64,000 bases of DNA from Schistosoma mansoni (GCF_000237925.1 NC_031500.1:19369753-19433752); one strand, 5' to 3'; counted from the first letter of the stretch, positions 52,301 through 58,500 are shown. Notes: generated by a model not told the origin, from the letters alone. Program-made: numbers and translations.

Positions 52301-54778
52301 CATCATATATATATGCTCCACACAAATCTCATTTGATTTGTGTGAGGGCTGTGATACTGCTCAGGTGCCCAAACTGAAACAGTGGTTTTATTAAGGGGCC
52401 ACACCCAGAGCCTTCGACCTAAAGATCTGATCCACAAGTCAGTGGAGCATCGTGAGGAGATGCAGTCTCATGATAGCAGGTGACCGACGATTGATTCATA
52501 CGCCATTTGTTCCCTTAGGATACTGGAGCCTATGTACACCATTGGTTTGGAGTCAGGGTTTTCCAACTCCCCTAATTGGAATTTCCGTGTCCACTAACCC
52601 GGTTAAAGGAAAGGACATTCGCTTTTCGTCCTCTCAGTTTCGTAAACAACAGTAATTCCACGAGAAGGCAGTGAGTAGGACTTCCCTGGCAGTGGCTGTA
52701 TACATGTGGCCGTGCGAGAGCATTTTGAGAGAGCGGGCGGCTCCCATCCACTCTCAACCGTACTAGATGTGTAGGAATACATCAATGTAACCAGTTATGT
52801 ATCATGTCATCCAACATCTGTAATCATTGATTACAAGTGACTTCAATCAGAGGATATATACTTATCAACTTCATTTCATCTAATGACACTTTTAAATCTA
52901 CACAATGTAACTACTTTACAATCTAATTATATGCAATCTAGTTACCAGATTAATGATCGTGTTTGTATGAAGTTTAGTATTATTGTTGTCTTGTCTAAGC
53001 TAAAGTAGATGGATGATTGTTTGAATCTAATTGTAAACTAATTTGATTCCATTCAAAATAATTATCTTGACTCTTATAAATTATCTTAATATTATCCCAT
53101 TTTACATAGTTGTCAATCAGTCAGTCAGCTACAACGTAGATCCGGACACATATATGCATCGGTCCAAGTTGCCAACCAAAAAAAAGGTTGTATATAAAGA
53201 TATAGTATAGGAAGGAAGACAGATATGAAGCAATTTTAATCTCATAGATTAAGGGAAGATAAAGAGGGTATACACCTACGCCATTGTGATCGATTCTCAG
53301 CTATGTCACCTAGTCTCCAACCATTGGTTACGATAGTCACTCGGACCCCAAACGAGTAGTCTGCATCTACCAACATGGCTCAAAATAGAAGTTAGTGACT
53401 TCAAGCACTGATGCTACGTTTTGGTTTGGCCGCCTCTAACTCTCTTACAACCATCCCCTACAGTAGTCAGCATAGCGCGTCTCCACTCTATAAGAAGTAG
53501 ATAGAGGGTTGTTTATGTTTTTTCTGCAGATTTCGTATAAAAACTCATTGTCTTTTAAATCTTGATTAATGAAATCTTATTCGTCATTTTTGTTTCAATT
53601 TTTCAATAGGCTGAAAAAAGTAGAAAACAATTAAAAATGAATCAAACTAATAAACTGAATAATCAAGAATCTCGTTTAAATCTTTTGGCATCACTTCAAA
53701 CTGACCTATCAAAAGATCGTGCTGAACGACATTCAAGACGTGAACAACTACGTGCACAAGATTTAACTAATGATGAAGCATATGAAAGTGAATCTAATGA
53801 TAGTGAATCTAATGAACAAAATATAAGAAGACAATCCAATAATTCACCTAAATCAATTACAGTTACAATGAGTACTGATACTAAAACTAGTAGTATGAAA
53901 AATATTAATCAAAATAGTTATCAAGCATTTGCATCACGTATTAGTGCTAGTGGATCGCCGAAAATACCTATATCACGTTTTAATAGTGAAGATTTAATAC
54001 CGAAGATTCGTCGATCTTTCATGTTTGATTTCAGTAAGAATGTCTCAATTTTGCCTAGACATCAGGAGGAACACCAGTGAAACCAACTAGTCCTACAAGT
54101 TTAAATAATAATAATCATAATACTAGGAGTGGGATAAATCATTCATTTCCGCGTGTATCACATTCAACATTCCGATCAAACACACCTCGCTCTCCTGCAA
54201 TTCTACGTACTAGTCTTCCTAAAACATCATCATCATCGGGTACAAATCATCCAAATGGGGTATCCGCCCTTAATCCAACTACTTCTCCACTATCGAATAA
54301 GAGCAATATATCCTCAAATGTTTTATTATCACCGAAATCACCAACATCAATCATGGCAACCAATACTTCGAGTACTTCTCCTCCTCCTACTTCTATTACT
54401 AATACTAATACTATTACTACTCCTACTAGTACGTCATCAAATAAGACATCTACCCCTGTCCGAAAAATCTATCGTGTATGTAACACTTTGTTTACTGAAG
54501 ATGCAAAACCTGTAAAAATTGGTCCTAATGGTTCGTTAATTCTTATACCACCAGATAGTATACCATTAAATCAACGTCAATTAGCACGTCAAATGATATC
54601 ACGTTATCATCAACATGTGAATGCAATTTCCATAAAACCTAATTCAAACATTCATTCTCCAACAAGTTCATTGTCATCAACATCATCATCATCATCTACA
54701 TTATCTGTTCCTTCGAATACTTCATCTCTTGCTAATACAACAACTTCTACCACAACAGTGACATCCAATCTATCATGA
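25123..54778 (+). CDS. BRD10: BRD10/KIAA2026-like bromodomain protein (13 exons)
   Basis: Exons at 25123-25327, 30761-30929, 32891-32964, 34165-34535, 35470-35970, 37279-37419, 39777-40707, 46295-46659, 47634-47813, 49272-49532, 51564-51728, 53610-54033 and 54078-54778. Every join keeps the frame with AG/GT borders, giving about 1,495 codons. Residues 69-125 form the end of a bromodomain ([20 protein letters not shown], with the Asn-bearing YRHNG). Residues 230-560 look like the conserved BRD10 region ([43 protein letters not shown]). An Asp-rich stretch (about 815-830), coiled-coil segments (1067-1160) and a Ser/Thr/Asn-rich tail follow. The human protein is a large nuclear bromodomain protein of poorly known role. 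The 5' start is unsettled: ATG 25156 may be the start, or upstream exons exist. Confidence 0.82.
25622..25742 (+). repeat. Family C fragment
   Basis: Left end of family C (TTATTTGTTTAAACATAAATATTGG) to the CCAAACCGAAGCAGG block, then broken. Intronic. Confidence 0.6.
26323..27213 (-). pseudogene. RTE-1 ORF, C-terminal part
   Basis: From just after the YADD box to the C-terminus: [14 protein letters not shown], a [10 protein letters not shown] block, [42 protein letters not shown], then [10 protein letters not shown] near the end. These are the usual RTE thumb and C-terminal motifs. The true frame enters from 27310 by a shift, so the first dozen residues are out of register. Confidence 0.8.
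27160..28368 (-). pseudogene. RTE-1 reverse transcriptase, frameshifted
   Basis: Contains [53 protein letters not shown] and [15 protein letters not shown]. The frame is lost near 27312. One frame over, the chain continues as [20 protein letters not shown] and [13 protein letters not shown] (YADD intact). One frameshift therefore separates palm motifs that are otherwise preserved. Confidence 0.82.
28630..29370 (-). pseudogene. RTE-1 APE-type endonuclease
   Basis: Starts [12 protein letters not shown], then [29 protein letters not shown] and [12 protein letters not shown], the DNase I-like endonuclease signature. The frame fails at the end (about 28640), before the linker to the reverse transcriptase. 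Confidence 0.8.
29618..30078 (+). repeat. Family C copy
   Basis: Very close to 11470-11840, including the same 61-codon ORF at 29756-29941, and extends further right (GGCAGAAGCTATAGACTG...GGCCGTACCAGGGCATTTG). It abuts an AAT-rich low-complexity run (29505-29570) upstream of RTE-1. Confidence 0.8.
30761..30929 (+). CDS. BRD10: BRD10-like exon b (bromodomain C-terminal half)
   Basis: Acceptor TTATTTGTAG, donor GTAATT at 30930. Phase 1 in, phase 2 out. Encodes [29 protein letters not shown] and [16 protein letters not shown]. This fits helices B and C of a bromodomain, with the NG near the acetyl-lysine-binding Asn. Confidence 0.85.
31165..31462 (+). repeat. Truncated RTE-2 3' end
   Basis: Starts near GTACTGGAGATTCTGGG, contains ATCACAATGGCGTAGGTGTA, and ends CCTACGTTTTAGCTGACTGACTGA. 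In the intron after exon b. Confidence 0.75.
31730..32240 (+). repeat. Family D copy
   Basis: GTGGTGGTCGAGCTTGCC to CCTATAACAGCATTTAAGATCAC. A 102-codon ORF (31712-32020) includes the family frame [19 protein letters not shown]. No RTE-2 tail is attached here. Confidence 0.8.
32460..32790 (-). repeat. Family C-related fragment
   Basis: Begins TTACTTACTTACTCCTGTTACC...GAGTAGCATAGGCCGC, which matches 40850-40915, the outer end of family C there. The rest (to about 32790) is not recognised. Confidence 0.45.
32891..32964 (+). CDS. BRD10: BRD10-like exon c
   Basis: Only 74 nt. Acceptor ATAACGTTTTAG, donor GTAAGT at 32965. It is needed to reconcile phase 2 leaving exon b with phase 1 entering exon d. 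In that frame it is open: [20 protein letters not shown] then ELLDCG. Confidence 0.82.
33345..33560 (-). repeat. Family D, partial
   Basis: Contains ACCTTACCGCCATCATACTC, TTCAACCGACTAGCCTGG and ACCGTCACGTCAAGGCAGC. Only the part nearest the GACCACCACGTCAAGG end is present. Confidence 0.65.
33605..34015 (+). repeat. Family C copy
   Basis: TTATTTATTTGGTCGCTCAAACATTGG through TCAGTTTCGTAATCAAAAG. More diverged than the 29618 copy; the 61-codon frame is broken. Confidence 0.7.
34165..34535 (+). CDS. BRD10: BRD10-like exon d
   Basis: Acceptor AAAACTTTAG, donor GTTAGT at 34536, phase 1 in, phase 0 out. Encodes [10 protein letters not shown], a Ser/Asn-rich loop, then [20 protein letters not shown] and [10 protein letters not shown]. 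The charged helix before the NIPE block fits the BRD10 pattern as remembered. Confidence 0.85.
34655..35170 (+). repeat. Family C copy, interrupted by Sm-alpha
   Basis: Full left end (TTATTTATTTAAACACATAAATATTGG) to CCGTACCAGGGCATTTGAGG, then the Sm-alpha copy at 35171. So Sm-alpha probably inserted into or beside it. Confidence 0.75.
35171..35345 (-). repeat. Sm-alpha-like tRNA-headed SINE, degenerate
   Basis: On the minus strand: tRNA-like head with GACCGAGTGGATAAC, then a B box TGGGTTCGAGTCCCA, then a hammerhead-like body. This is the known schistosome Sm-alpha layout. Confidence 0.8.
35193..35237 (-). ncRNA. Inactivated Sm-alpha hammerhead ribozyme
   Basis: Stem I (CATCCAG with CTGGAT), stem II (GTCCCAAACAGGAC) and GAAAC are kept. 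The core CUGACGA reads AUAACGA (35225-35231), with C3 and G5 changed. Both are essential, so no cleavage is expected. Confidence 0.78.
35470..35970 (+). CDS. BRD10: BRD10-like exon e
   Basis: Acceptor ATTTTTTAG, donor GTAAGT at 35971, phase 0 both ends, 167 codons. [20 protein letters not shown], an Asn run, then [20 protein letters not shown], and finally [20 protein letters not shown]. The last block matches the W-x3-L-x3-V/I-x2-WY pattern recalled from BRD10. Confidence 0.87.
36118..36690 (-). repeat. Family D copy
   Basis: TATGAGGGCTAATATCACTTCC to GACCACCACTTCAATGTAGC. Includes GACCTTACCGCCGGAGACGG and CCAGCCAGTATAGCTCGATTGG. Antisense in the intron after exon e. Confidence 0.8.
36760..37040 (-). 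repeat. RTE-1 LINE fragment
   Basis: CGCCACTGGCTTCTGTTTTGAG and GGAGTCGTGAAGGACCGACAG match the 3' coding end of RTE-1. Heavily mutated and truncated. Confidence 0.65.
37279..37419 (+). CDS. BRD10: BRD10-like exon f
   Basis: Acceptor TCTGTTGATAG, donor GTGAGT at 37420, 47 codons, phase 0. Reads [20 protein letters not shown] then [20 protein letters not shown]. The FF-x-V, NP and FHEL-x-x-YQ positions are the strongest match to BRD10 in the window. Confidence 0.88.
37936..38183 (-). repeat. Sm-alpha SINE with intact hammerhead and target duplication
   Basis: 248 bp flanked by AAATAATATGTTATA (37921-37935 and 38184-38198), a 15-bp target duplication typical of reverse-transcribed insertion. 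On the minus strand: leader (GGACTGCAACTGGTCAG), tRNA-like head (GTGGCCGAGTGAATAACGCG, B box GGGTTCGAGACCC), hammerhead, short 3' end. Pol III boxes look usable. Confidence 0.88.
37965..38009 (-). ncRNA. Sm-alpha hammerhead ribozyme, complete core
   Basis: Stem I AUCCAG pairs with CUGGAU (6 bp). The core CUGACGA (37997-38003), a stem-loop II GUCCCAAAUAGGAC and GAAAC (37978-37982) follow. A very short stem III ACGC/GCGU and the GUC cleavage triplet (37971-37973) complete it. All conserved core bases are present. It matches the known S. mansoni Sm-alpha ribozyme pattern and should self-cleave if transcribed. Confidence 0.9.
38640..38815 (-). repeat. Family C fragment
   Basis: GTCAAAGGCTCCGGGTGTGG through CTGGTGCCCTTTTGTACTAATATTTATGTG to the AT-rich tail. 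This is the LINE-like 3' tail end only. Confidence 0.7.
38842..39015 (-). repeat. Family C fragment, tandem with the previous one
   Basis: Same section as 38640-38815, more diverged, in the same orientation 27 bp away. A head-to-tail pair of 3' ends. Confidence 0.7.
39071..39625 (-). repeat. Family D copy with 109-codon ORF
   Basis: ATCTTGAGTGCTGTTAGAGG to ACCACCACGTCAAGATAACAGC. The minus-strand ORF 39601-39272 runs from [20 protein letters not shown] to [14 protein letters not shown] and is the longest open version of the family frame. No domain is recognised. Confidence 0.8.
39777..40707 (+). CDS. BRD10: BRD10-like exon g
   Basis: Acceptor CTTTTTTTAG, donor GTAAGT at 40708, phase 0 in, phase 1 out, 310 codons plus one base. 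Starts [10 protein letters not shown], then [18 protein letters not shown] and SLRIYRI, as in BRD10. Next come [10 protein letters not shown] (basic, possible nuclear signal), [20 protein letters not shown], Asn and Thr runs from AAT and ACT repeats (40402-40545), and [19 protein letters not shown]. Confidence 0.87.
40402..40545 (+). repeat. AAT and ACT trinucleotide runs within coding exon g
   Basis: AAT units code for an Asn run and ACT units (40496-40542) for about 16 Thr with one Ile. They may vary in length between isolates. Confidence 0.85.
40850..41450 (-). repeat. Family C, longest copy
   Basis: Runs from an outer end (TTATTTACTTACGCCTGTTAC...GAGCATAGGCCGCCG) through CCCTGGTACGGCCGAAGG to the tail CTGGTGCCACTTTGTACCAATATTTATTTG and AT-rich end. 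About 600 bp, probably close to full length. Confidence 0.78.
41601..43915 (+). mobile_element. RTE-type LINE (RTE-2), 5'-truncated
   Basis: Begins after the endonuclease ([11 protein letters not shown] on the plus strand) and runs to the 3' UTR ending TTCTACGTTGTAACTGGCTCACTGACTGAC. Sense orientation in the intron between exons g and h. It is the longest member of the family whose short 3' ends lie at 8265, 31165, 48108 and 53112. Confidence 0.85.
41644..43675 (+). pseudogene. RTE-2 reverse transcriptase ORF with two stops and one frameshift
   Basis: Order: [36 protein letters not shown]; a TAG at 42424 in EN[12 protein letters not shown]; [52 protein letters not shown] frameshift lies near 42890, then [13 protein letters not shown], and a TAA near 43172 where related copies code Tyr ([10 protein letters not shown]). 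It ends [16 protein letters not shown]. The catalytic YADD is present. Recently dead. Confidence 0.85.
44005..44523 (-). pseudogene. Inverted RTE-2 fragment
   Basis: Minus-strand ORF 44523-44137 with [20 protein letters not shown] and [20 protein letters not shown], ending in the 3' UTR tail (CAGTCAGTCAGCTACAACGTAGG on the plus strand). It faces the 3' end of the 41601-43915 copy about 90 bp away, giving a tail-to-tail pair. Confidence 0.78.
44524..46020. other. Intron sequence, no gene seen
   Basis: AT-rich. The stretch around 44770-44930 weakly resembles 57190-57330 and may be an old repeat. A 67-codon ORF at 45581 has no support. Confidence 0.45.
46025..46145 (-). repeat. Family C tail fragment
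   Basis: GGGCACCTGGGCAGTATCACAGCC...CTGGTGCTTCCTTGTACCAATATTTATGTG and an AAAATAAAATA tail. Confidence 0.7.
46295..46659 (+). CDS. BRD10: BRD10-like exon h (acidic stretch)
   Basis: Acceptor TTTTATTTCAG, donor GTAAGA at 46660, phase 1 in, phase 0 out. Reads [20 protein letters not shown], then an Asp-rich run from GAT repeats (46352-46402), then [14 protein letters not shown] and [20 protein letters not shown]. Confidence 0.83.
46965..47270 (-). repeat. Old family D copy
   Basis: Recognisable order (CTTCCTCACACCGTGCAATG, AAAAAGGAAACTGGG, AACCTTACCCACTAG) but strongly diverged. The oldest D copy in the window. Confidence 0.5.
47634..47813 (+). CDS. BRD10: BRD10-like exon i
   Basis: Acceptor TGTGTGATTTCAG, donor GTAAGT at 47814, 60 codons, phase 0. 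Acidic, low-complexity: [19 protein letters not shown]...[11 protein letters not shown]. No domain. Confidence 0.8.
48108..48538 (+). repeat. RTE-2 3' fragment
   Basis: Starts within the C-terminal coding part (GGTTGGAAGAAAGTTAGGGG, GGCAGATGCAGACTACCTGG), with stops, and ends CCTACGTTGTAGCTGACTGA. Confidence 0.78.
48940..49118 (+). repeat. Family D fragment
   Basis: ACCGACCTCAAGCAGTTGTCC through CTCTAACAGCACTCAAGATCAC. Contains the TTTTCTTTTCAGGTCCCTC acceptor-like block in sense orientation. Confidence 0.75.
49272..49532 (+). CDS. BRD10: BRD10-like exon j
   Basis: Acceptor TTCTTAATAG, donor GTAAAT at 49533, 87 codons, phase 0. [20 protein letters not shown] then [12 protein letters not shown], probably the start of a helical coiled coil, then an acidic segment and [10 protein letters not shown]. 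Confidence 0.82.
49660..49865 (+). repeat. tRNA-headed hammerhead SINE (family B)
   Basis: Head: AGCTAGCTCAGTGGTCTAT (A-box region) and CTGGGTTCGAATCTC (B box, 49728-49742), then hammerhead, then CTTTCAGG...GTCTAACTTCAATTGATTCATG tail. The best sense-strand copy of this family. Confidence 0.82.
49768..49815 (+). ncRNA. Hammerhead ribozyme, near-complete
   Basis: CTGAGGA (49777-49783), a stem II GTCCCATAATACGAC with one mismatch, GAAAC (49799-49803), a short stem III ACGGCCGU and a GUU cleavage triplet. Stem I is GCACTG with CAGTGC, but three extra bases (CCA) sit between its 5' strand and the core, so activity is uncertain. Confidence 0.72.
49915..50210 (+). repeat. Family E copy
   Basis: GTTGTGTGCTACTGATATCG to TGTTCTCGTTCACTACAATTG. 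An RTE-2-like tail (50340-50375) lies farther on. Confidence 0.65.
50590..50690 (-). repeat. Sm-alpha leader fragment
   Basis: GCATGCACATATGCCAATAAC...GCAGTCCTAAACATCAATGGGAAG matches the 5' leader of the 37936-38183 copy. Head and ribozyme are missing. Confidence 0.6.
50860..50965 (+). repeat. Decayed family B hammerhead SINE
   Basis: AATTCGAGGTCCTACATTCAATTC (old B box) and AAGACGAACTGGTTGTTTAGTGCTTCC (old hammerhead 3' half). Ribozyme core destroyed. Confidence 0.5.
51285..51500 (-). repeat. tRNA-headed hammerhead SINE (family B)
   Basis: On the minus strand: AAGTGGTCTAGAGGTTAAGC (A-box region), CTGGGTTCGAATCTC (B box), hammerhead, TGCTTCCAGG, GGTCTAGCTTTAAATGACTC tail. Lies about 60 bp upstream of exon k. 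Confidence 0.82.
51332..51382 (-). ncRNA. Hammerhead ribozyme, core intact
   Basis: CTGAGGA (51365-51371), a stem II GTCTCACAATAGGAC, GAAAC (51345-51349), a short stem III ACGGTTGT and GUC (51338-51340). The 3' stem I strand is CAGTGC. Its partner is displaced by a few bases (CACTGCCA before the core), so folding needs testing. Confidence 0.75.
51564..51728 (+). CDS. BRD10: BRD10-like exon k (coiled coil)
   Basis: Acceptor AAAAATGAAG, donor GTAAGT at 51729, 55 codons, phase 0. [20 protein letters not shown] then [17 protein letters not shown]. Heptad-like Leu spacing. The acceptor has a poor pyrimidine tract just upstream but a T-rich one 20-35 bases away. Confidence 0.8.
51878..52095 (-). 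repeat. Family C partial copy
   Basis: CCCCCAAATGCCCTGGTACGGCCG through GGAGTTGGAAAG. Tail end missing. Confidence 0.7.
52275..52770 (+). repeat. Family C copy, inverted relative to the previous
   Basis: ATAAATATTGGTACAAAGAGGC to CACTCTCAACCGTACTAG. With 51878-52095 it makes an inverted pair about 180 bp apart. Confidence 0.72.
52771..53111. other. Intron sequence, nothing seen
   Basis: AT-rich, no repeat or exon recognised. Confidence 0.5.
53112..53510 (-). repeat. RTE-2 3' fragment
   Basis: Starts CAGTCAGTCAGCTACAACGTAG, the inverted 3' tail, and reaches the C-terminal coding part near CCATTGTGATCGATTCTCAG. Antisense, close to exon l. Confidence 0.75.
53610..54033 (+). CDS. BRD10: BRD10-like exon l
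   Basis: Acceptor TTTTTCAATAG, phase 0 in, phase 1 out. [43 protein letters not shown] (helical, charged), then a Ser/Asn-rich part and [20 protein letters not shown]. If the next small intron is kept, the frame stops at 54078-54080. Confidence 0.83.
54034..54077 (+). other. 44-nt micro-intron
   Basis: GTAAGA at 54034 and CACCAG at 54072-54077. Removing it joins phase 1 (A) to TG, making ATG, and opens 233 further codons to 54778. Retaining it gives a stop at once. Very small introns are known in schistosomes. Branch and pyrimidine signals are weak. Confidence 0.75.
54078..54778 (+). CDS. BRD10: BRD10-like exon m (C-terminal tail)
   Basis: 233 codons and TGA. Mostly Ser/Thr/Asn/Pro-rich, with one ordered-looking island: [20 protein letters not shown] then [13 protein letters not shown] then [17 protein letters not shown]. 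Read without splicing from 54077, it would start at a GTG and look like a separate ORF. Splicing from exon l explains it better. Confidence 0.78.
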
Positions 54779-55380
54779 TTGTTGAATAGTTCTGTTTTAA
54801 TTATAAATATTTATTTTAATACTTGAATTTTGTACACATTGATCAAGTAAATATCACATATTTACAGCTGTTACCTTCATAGTGGAGCATACGTCATCCA
54901 CCACGTACTCTCCATCTTCATTCTATCTTAGGTATGTTTATACATATGAATATCTATCATAATTACTATCTAGTCATGATCATCATTATTATCATTGTTA
55001 CATCATGGTAATCTTGTTAAATATAATCCCAATAATTGTATTTACTCATCTTTTCATTGTTTAAATGTTTCATTCCTACTCAATTCATTTCTATCTCTAT
55101 ATCTATGAGTGTAATGTTTATTGTGAATTAATCTTTTATAATGAAACAAAAAAAAGAAAATCATGTTTATTTTCTCTCTCTTTTTTTTCTTCTTTTTTCT
55201 TCTTACAGCTGTTTATTGGCTTTTTTCTTTTTTCTTTTCTTGAAATGTATTTCTCTGATTGGTCAATTCTTTTGTAAACGATTAGTCTTCTTTGTCATAA
55301 GATAAATACCCTCCCCCCTCCATACACACACACACACCCACATAAATAAATAAATAAAGTTTACTCTCAATTATTTTTTT
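54779..55380 (+). other. Probable 3' UTR of the BRD10-like gene
   Basis: AT-rich, no ORF. Overlapping AATAAA signals sit in an AAAT run at 55344-55358, which could end the transcript near 55380. Earlier AT-rich sites are also possible. Confidence 0.45.
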
Positions 55381-55478
55381 TTATTGTTTATGATTGTTTT
55401 ACCGGTTCATTTTGATGTTTATCCCAATTATGTTACCTTATCCTGTTTTCGTTTTTGTTTTGTTTTGATAGATTGATT

Positions 55479-55481
<3 letters not shown>

Positions 55482-55536
<55 letters not shown>
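55482..55536. repeat. (TA)n microsatellite
   Basis: About 27 TA units, followed by a CATATATCAT border. Confidence 0.95.
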
Positions 55537-55538
<2 letters not shown>

Positions 55539-55909
55539 TATATCATCACTAATGAATATTGTATGCATTTATATTTAGAGTTGAGTTAAATGGAGTTTGT
55601 TTTGTATATATAAGAAAAAAAAGAGAGAGGGGGGAAGGAGAGAGTGAAAAAAGTAAAGTTCGAATCCATTTTTTTTGTATTGTGTAAAAAGAAAAGAGTC
55701 GTTTTTCTTTCTTTTGTGTATGTGTGTGTGTATGTTTTGTCATTTCAGTCTACCTTTGTTCTTCAATTAAAAAAAAAAATAATTTGTATAATTGTAAGTT
55801 TGTTGTTAGATGAAATATGTTATTTTTAGTTGATAAGTCATTTGTTCTATTCTTACATTTGATCTTGTATAGTATATATCAGTTATCATTAGAGTAGAGC
55901 GTTGAACAG

Positions 55910-56510
55910 ATATGCATTGGTCCAAGTTGCCATATCATATTAGTTTCGACCGTTGCTGCTACCTTGATGTGGTGGTCAGGCTTGCCTATTGTGATGAACC
56001 AATTGAGTTATACTGGCTGGAATAATCATTCCTCAAGGTCTTACCATGCCAGACAGGTCGGTTGAAAAGCGGTAAGAATAAAGACAGAAAACCCATGGTC
56101 TGAGTGCAAAGTCGTACTGTTGACTGTACAGAGGTGTGACAGCAGTAAGGTGTTTCCTTCAGACAACCAGCATAACAGCGATGCTGCCTTCCCACAAGGA
56201 AGGGTGGGGTTAGAAAAAGTCGACCCTAACAATACACACCTCGCCTTATCCCATGGATATCCGTCTCCGGTGGTACGGTCCCAACAAGTACGGAGCCAAC
56301 ACAAAAATTGCCTTTAAAAAGGTCGTGTGTGATCGATCTCAAGCAGTTGTCCTTTAGACACTGCGGTCACGTTTTCAGGTCATTAAGACCATTTCTAATC
56401 CAATTTTCTTTTCAGGTACCTTTACAAGAACCCTTCCACGGTGTGAGAAAACTGGAAGTGGTAAATGCCCCCATACCTATAACAGCACTCAAGCTCACTG
56501 TATTCATAAT
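55910..56510 (+). repeat. Family D copy with short RTE-2-like tail
   Basis: Begins ATATGCATTGGTCCAAGTTGCC, the inverted RTE-2 3' UTR motif, then TTGCTGCTACCTTGATGTGGTGG and on to ATAACAGCACTCAAGCTCAC. So D in reverse ends with RTE-2-like sequence here, as at 12395-13108. Confidence 0.78.
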
Positions 56511-56995
56511 CAATCTCCTTCAATATATCAGTATTTCTTGTTGCAATCGATAAAAGGAATAGCAAATGTGATCGAAAGTATGTATTGGGAGCAATTATGG
56601 GGATTAATGAGCATTGTGAATATGTTTCGAAAAAAACAACCTGAAAATGTAACGACTGAATTCATCTTCACTATTAGGAACGATTCTGAACCATGTTACC
56701 TAGTATACTCTAATCACTGATTGTGGATTTCGCTCGGACTGTAACCAGGTAATCGTCATCTAAGAATATGGCTTAAATCATCGGTCAGTTACGCCATCCA
56801 GTTGTGAATTGTTCTAATCAGGACAGTCTTTTTTTTTCTAACCTACTTCTACTCCAGCAAACTTAGCCTGTCGACGTTGACGATAGTTAACCAAATGTAA
56901 TATACGTCTTAGTAACCTTGGTCAGTGAAAATTTACAGCTTCATCAACCAACTTTTTATGTTTGTACACTATCTTATGCTTAATCTCAACGTTAT
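56511..56995. other. No gene seen
   Basis: AT-rich spacer downstream of the BRD10-like gene; short ORFs only. Confidence 0.45.
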
Positions 56996-56999
56996 TTGT

Positions 57000-58500
57000 T
57001 CAGTCGTTCTTGGAACACATGCAACCGTTCGAAGACACCTATGATGAAAATTTTGATGCCTATGCTCGCCTCCCACTCTCAGAGATCATATTTCGCAGCC
57101 ATAAAGTAGAAAAGAGCCTAGTTCTGTGTAGCATGTGCAGTCGCTTGATTTATCATGTGCTAAACTCACCAATCAGTGTTTTGACTATAACTTTTCTTTT
57201 TTCGCATCTACTATTCAGCCTATAGCCTGGCGTCCTAGATTTCGCAAATTACACTTTACGCCCTGTACGATTAGCCTTGAACCAGCGTAACCTACACTTT
57301 TGCTAATCACCTATCCTCAAGTTTCTCCTCTCTTTCGTGCCTTGAGTCTGATGAGAAGTTAGCTGGCAGCTTCGATCACAGTTGAGTTTACATACGATCA
57401 TACTTGACCATATCGCACCGTAAAATAAAAAATCACAATTATGCACAAACAAGTCAAAGTGTCTATGATCAGAGCTGGTTGTAAATAATCAATTGGGAAT
57501 AGTAAGCCGTTTAACAATAGTTAATTCTTTAAACGTAAGCTTGCAATAAACGGAATATAGAGACAGGAGTCCAATTGTTTAGTGACAATGCAAAAAGAAT
57601 ATGTATAGTAATAATCTATAAAATAATTCCATTAGCTACCATAGCTTCAATCTTTGTTCCGTTACATCAGTATGCACTGCTCTTAGTTGTCAGATAGATA
57701 TCTCACCTACACGACAATTGACAGGGATTAACGAAGGCCAACTGTCTTTTTTGAATCTGTTCTGAGATATTGTCAAGGTTAGGGCTGGTAAGACTTCCAG
57801 GATAAGTAAAAGGGTCTTAATACTCAACTATTTCACTCTTAATCATTGGTACAAACCAGTCCTTAAGCAACAATGTACAGCTAGAAGGTAAGAAACGCAT
57901 CTTAATCATGCTTGGATTGTTGCTTAAGGCAAACAGAAGATTTACCATTCCTCAAAATCTTTACTAAAAAGCATTATTATCTGCCTATCCCAAATTGAGA
58001 AGTGAGATTTCTGGTGTATGATCAACCCCTAAAAAATTAGGTGAAGAGTGTTATTTATAGTAGGATGTCTGTGACAATTCATTGGAAAGAAGGATAGTTA
58101 ACTGCACTGACGAGCTCCGTTTTTGGGTGATAGTTCTAATAACAGTTCATCATAACCTGTGAATCGAATGGTAGTGTTCGTGTAACAAATTTGTACAAAG
58201 TAAGCTTACTTTATTACTTTTTCCGTTAACGGTCATTACCATAAAACCTGACGGTCAATAGAGTTCAATATTGCTTTAAAGTCAAGAAATACAACTATAG
58301 TCGGGTTTCGGTGGGTATTCCTGTGTTCCATAAAGTGAAGAAGAGTGACAATAAGTTCTGTTAGGTAACACATGCAAGTCTGAAGTCAGCCAGATTCCTC
58401 CGGCTTCACTGTTATTGAACAGCTGATAAGCGTCAAATGATTATGGAGGCTAGCATTTCAGATACCATTCTCATCAAAGTGATTCCCATCTGGTTATCAC
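57000..58500 (-). repeat. Very old RTE-like LINE remains
   Basis: Scattered blocks resemble RTE-2 in reverse: TTTCGCAGCCATAAAGTAGAA (57091), CAGTCCTTAAGCAACAATGTACAGCTAGAAGG (57857) and AAGTCAAGAAATACAACTATAGTCGG (58280, the LDxxAAFD region). Too decayed to translate. Confidence 0.55.

Noticed and set aside
54077-54778. Separate gene starting at GTG 54077
   Set aside because: GTG is not a usual start in animals. Joining by the 44-nt intron explains the open frame.
55482-55536. TA run as an origin or regulatory site
   Set aside because: Plain microsatellite; nothing else supports a function.
57000-57225. ORF at 56962-57225 as a host exon
   Set aside because: It falls within old RTE-like remains, and the splice borders are poor.
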